The translations under genes and the position numbers were made by a program. Under the pieces are notes generated by a model. That model saw nothing but the letters and a program-made list of their open reading frames with translations. It was not told the DNA's origin and did not search any database. A DNA stretch of 20,402 nucleotides from Ophiothrix spiculata (taxonomy: Eukaryota; Echinodermata; Ophiuroidea; Amphilepidida; Ophiotrichidae). Below are positions 18,061 through 20,402 of the stretch, one piece after another. The stretch lies in NCBI GenBank assembly GCA_000969725.1, contig JXSR01S018942.1. One strand, written 5' to 3'. The stretch's first letter is position 1; each line of letters starts with the position of its first letter.

Positions 18061-18710
18061 GATCAAAATCATTAATTGCACTTTGTCAATTATTGCCCCA
18101 GAGGTCATGGCATTTCAATTTTGTTTGTCTTGTTATTGAAACATATGTTGTACAGACTGACATATTTTTGTGTAAACTTGATCTATTTACATTGAATTTC
18201 ATTCAGGAAATGTGGCAAAATCAATGCGGTGTTAATACATTAGTCTAGTTACTGTAAATGTACTTATTTCACAAACTGCAAAACTTTTGCAAAATTGACC
18301 CTGGAAATTTTTTTACATTCTATAAATGATTTATTTAGTTTTTGTACCATGTGAGATTCTCAAAATTAATACTCTGGCAAAATGAAGTATGTTGGATCCA
18401 CACCAGTAAATACGTCCCCATTGACTTAACATGTCAAATGGCCTATCATTAAACACCATTTTCTCGACTTAAAAGCGGCTGTTAAATTGTGCCTGGTCTC
18501 GACTGAAATGCGCTTCATTTTGAGTGCACCCGTGCACATCAGGAAAACACTGCCACTCACAAGAAAATTGTGCGTTCTCCAAAAGTCGTAAAATGTCTTC
18601 AAAAATGATACAAACAAAATCTTTTCATCATGAATGATTTAATAACAGCCCAATTAGCATGATTAACTTCAAAATGGGGGAAATACTATTTTCTAAATAT
18701 TCTGGAATCA
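18061..18710. other. Intronic stretch with a worn repeat-like block
   Basis: Around 18250, TTACTGTAAATGTACTTATT then TCACAAACTGCAAAACTTTTGC looks like a degraded end of a common TACTGTAAA-type element, without a partner. The block 18410-18600 is less AT-rich and shares CCCCATTGACTTA with 5422. The 63-codon minus-strand frame at 18426-18617 has no recognisable similarity. Confidence 0.45.
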
Positions 18711-19290
18711 TTAACATCGAAACCCGCATTTAAAATAGCTAAAAACAAATGCAAATGACACATGCAAATACTTTTTTTATTTCTAGAGCATGAAATGTAC
18801 TTGCATATAGATGATTGCATTGGCAAATATATGTTTGACATGCTGTTAATAAAGTAGAACAATCCCTGACGGAAACCGATAAAAGAATTCTGCCTATGGC
18901 TAAGGATGTGTTGCTTATATTGGACACTACCTCAACTGCTTTTAAAAAGAGTGCCATTCATAGTTTTATGTACTTGGACAATAAAATTGATAGCCATAAA
19001 TTTAAAATTTGATATGTAGAAATGTTTTATTTAGGTATCTTTTGATTTATGACTGAATTTTGATTTATTTTTCATTCCTTTTGGCAGGTGATTTGAAAGA
19101 GCTCCGTCCATCAATTTATGGCTATATGATGGGAAACCATTGAATTAGAGTCGACCGTCTTGGGATCTGATGATTTGTCCTTCATATCCTCTTTGTGCAA
19201 AACCTGCCAGGTTATTTTTTTTTTATTCCAAATGGAAAATACAAAGCATAATAAATTTATTTGAATTTTTGTGGAAAGTTAAATTCAAGT
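18711..19290. repeat. Tandem segmental duplication, copy 1
   Basis: This aligns collinearly to 19516-20172 (offset about 805 bp). The strongest blocks are TCTAGAGCATGAAATGTAC, GGCAAATATATGTTTGACAT, AATAAAGTAGAACAATCCCT, GACGGAAACCGATAAAAGA and GCCTATGGCTAAG. Similarity declines downstream but order is kept (CAGGTGATTTGAAAGA, GGGAAACCATTGAATTAGAG, TTGTCC). Minus-strand frames begin similarly in the two copies, but a 2-bp indel breaks the shared frame, so the repeat is not coding. Confidence 0.88.
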
Positions 19291-19515
19291 TTTTGATCAG
19301 ACTTGCATTTGACTTTTGAATTAGTACAAATGAATACTTCAAATAAATAATGACACATGTTTCTAGTTATAATTTTTGTAGAATGGTATTAGGAAGTCAA
19401 AGATACTCAATTTTGAACTTGAATAATGCTCCATTGACTATGGATTTATTTTTAATTACCTGACCTTTGTAAGATTCATCACACATTAAAATATAAATAG
19501 TATAACCATTTCACA

Positions 19516-20172
19516 TTAACGTCTAAACCTGCATTTAAATCAATTGATACAATAGCAAGTGACATACAAATTACACAAATACTTTTCTTTTCTAGAGCAT
19601 GAAATGTACCTGCCAGATGATAAAACCATTTTGAATTGCGTGGGCAAATATATGTTTGACATGTTGGTAATAAAGTAGAACAATCCCTGACGGAAACCGA
19701 TAAAAGATCTGCCTATGGCTAAGCATGTGTTGCCTATATTGGACACTACTTCAAGTGCTTTTAAAAAGAGCTCCATTCATAGTTTTGGCATCTTGGGTGA
19801 TGGAATTGACAGCTATTGAATTTAAAATGTAATTTTAGATACTAGAAATGTTTCACTTAGTTATTTAGTTTGATTTATCTTTTCATTCCATTTTGTCGTA
19901 ATGTGATTTGTTTTTTCACTCCCTTTGATTATATGCATATTGACAGGTAAATTAAAAGAACTATTCATCATATTGATGGGACATATAATAGAAAGCCATT
20001 AAATTAGAGATGCTTTTTAAATTACAAGAAATGTTTTTTGTCCTCTTGGGATTTGAAATTTGTCCATCACAACTGGTCTTTTATGTGCTCAAAGGCTTCT
20101 TTTTTACAATTCAAGTGTAAATAATATAATGATCTATTTATTTGAAATTCATCTCAAGGTTAATATCAATTT
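19516..20172. repeat. Tandem segmental duplication, copy 2
   Basis: This is the partner of 18711-19290, ending about 140 bp before the acceptor of the 20315 exon. Its later part has small insertions relative to copy 1, including around ATATGCATATTGACAGGTAAATTAAAAG. Confidence 0.88.
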
Positions 20173-20280
20173 AGTTAGAAAATTCAGAAAGAAGAAAAAA
20201 GAAGGTACAGAATAGATACAACATCTGTAAGCTGACTTTTGATCACCCCATTGTATTGAATGTTCAGTATCATATTATTT

Positions 20281-20314
20281 CATTTCATTTTTATTTTTTA
20301 TGTGTTTTCTACAG
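20281..20314 (+). promoter_or_regulatory. Polypyrimidine tract and 3' splice site of the giant intron
   Basis: A T-rich tract leads to GTGTTTTCTACAG, with the intron's last base at 20314. This start gives GGC (Gly) as the first codon of the GFEPRGT motif in phase 0. No strong branch-point consensus stood out. Confidence 0.82.
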
Positions 20315-20402
20315 GGCTTTGAACCAAGAGGAACCAGCATCAGTAAACGCACGATAACGTGGAATAACATGATGAACCAGACAGGCTCGGATCTACCTCT
20401 GT
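20315..20402 (+). CDS. DISP1: Next exon of the Dispatched-like gene (partial, cut by window end)
   Basis: The exon begins directly after TTTTCTACAG (acceptor AG at 20313-20314), which follows a T-rich tract from about 20281. It reads in phase 0: [12 protein letters not shown], then [17 protein letters not shown], 29 codons plus one base to the window edge, with no stop. GFEPRGT followed by a basic residue and a TWNNM motif is the Dispatched signature immediately after TM1, at the start of the large first extracellular loop. NQT is a possible N-glycosylation sequon. Joined to 109-232 the peptide runs DDPIA|GFEPRG without a frame break, so the two exons very probably belong to one transcript and the intervening 20 kb is an intron. 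The 3' exon boundary lies outside the window. Confidence 0.88.

Larger units (their letters stand above)
233..20314 (+). other. Giant phase-0 intron of the Dispatched-like gene (20,082 bp)
   Basis: The donor is GTAAGT, close to the metazoan consensus. The acceptor is a pyrimidine-rich tract ending in CTACAG. The reading frame on both sides joins in phase 0 and rebuilds a continuous Dispatched signature. No exon with convincing splice sites and a recognisable protein match was seen between the two. The interior is AT-rich with many stops in all frames, and is packed with inverted-repeat elements, duplicated blocks, homopolymer runs and a SINE fragment. An unrecognised alternative exon or regulatory element cannot be ruled out without transcript or conservation data. 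Confidence 0.83.

Noticed and set aside
18739..18957. Minus-strand frame similar to the one at 19540-19776 as a duplicated gene
   Set aside because: Similarity reflects the tandem DNA duplication. A 2-bp indel shifts the frame so the peptides diverge after about 25 residues.
1..20402. CRISPR arrays, prokaryotic operons, phage or defence systems
   Set aside because: Split exons with consensus splice sites and long non-coding spans show this is an animal genome. No regularly spaced repeats of CRISPR type are present.

Overview
This is a eukaryotic genomic window: two short coding exons of one plus-strand gene lie at its extreme ends, and everything between is a single intron of about 20.1 kb. 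The exons at 109-232 and 20315-20402 join in phase 0 across a GTAAGT donor and a TTTTCTACAG acceptor. Together they read ...[18 protein letters not shown]..., which I recognise as the first transmembrane helix and start of the first extracellular domain of a Dispatched-family protein (DISP1-like). Dispatched is the RND/Patched-related transporter that releases lipid-modified Hedgehog. The sequence is AT-rich, repeat-rich and clearly metazoan. The exon peptide is diverged from vertebrates, and many small foldback elements suggest an invertebrate, perhaps a marine deuterostome such as an echinoderm or hemichordate. The species cannot be fixed from sequence alone. Layout: 1-108 is the end of the upstream intron with its acceptor tract; 109-232 is the TM1 exon; 233-20314 is the giant intron; 20315-20402 is the start of the next exon, cut by the window edge. 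No other convincing protein gene is present, and the other open frames in the intron are short, unrelated to known proteins and mostly fall inside repeats. The intron has been assembled largely from non-autonomous transposable elements and local duplications. Ten inverted-repeat elements can be delimited or nearly so: 2475-2725 (AATT flanks), 4525-4916 (perfect 8-bp target duplication, hAT-like), 6099-6348 (TA), 6500-6847 (TTAA), 7922-8387 (TTAA), 10669-10973, 12519-12801, 15397-15845 (TTAA-like), 17255-17739 (TTAA, about 110-bp arms) and 17917-18058 (TA, pogo/Tigger-like ends). There is also a tRNA-derived SINE fragment on the minus strand near 12.4 kb, a 27-32 bp minisatellite near 11.1 kb, and a large inverted repeat at 13255-13412 / 14489-14646 flanking another dispersed repeat. 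Old tandem duplications lie at 9.2/9.7 kb, 11.5-13.1 kb (with a fragment near 15.0 kb) and 18.7/19.5 kb. The only RNA-like structural signal is a pair of opposed, decayed motifs at 1398-1514 that resemble a hammerhead-ribozyme core. I did not find a new biological system. The notable content is the unusually large intron inside a conserved Hedgehog-pathway gene and the set of short foldback elements, several of which share TTAA targets.
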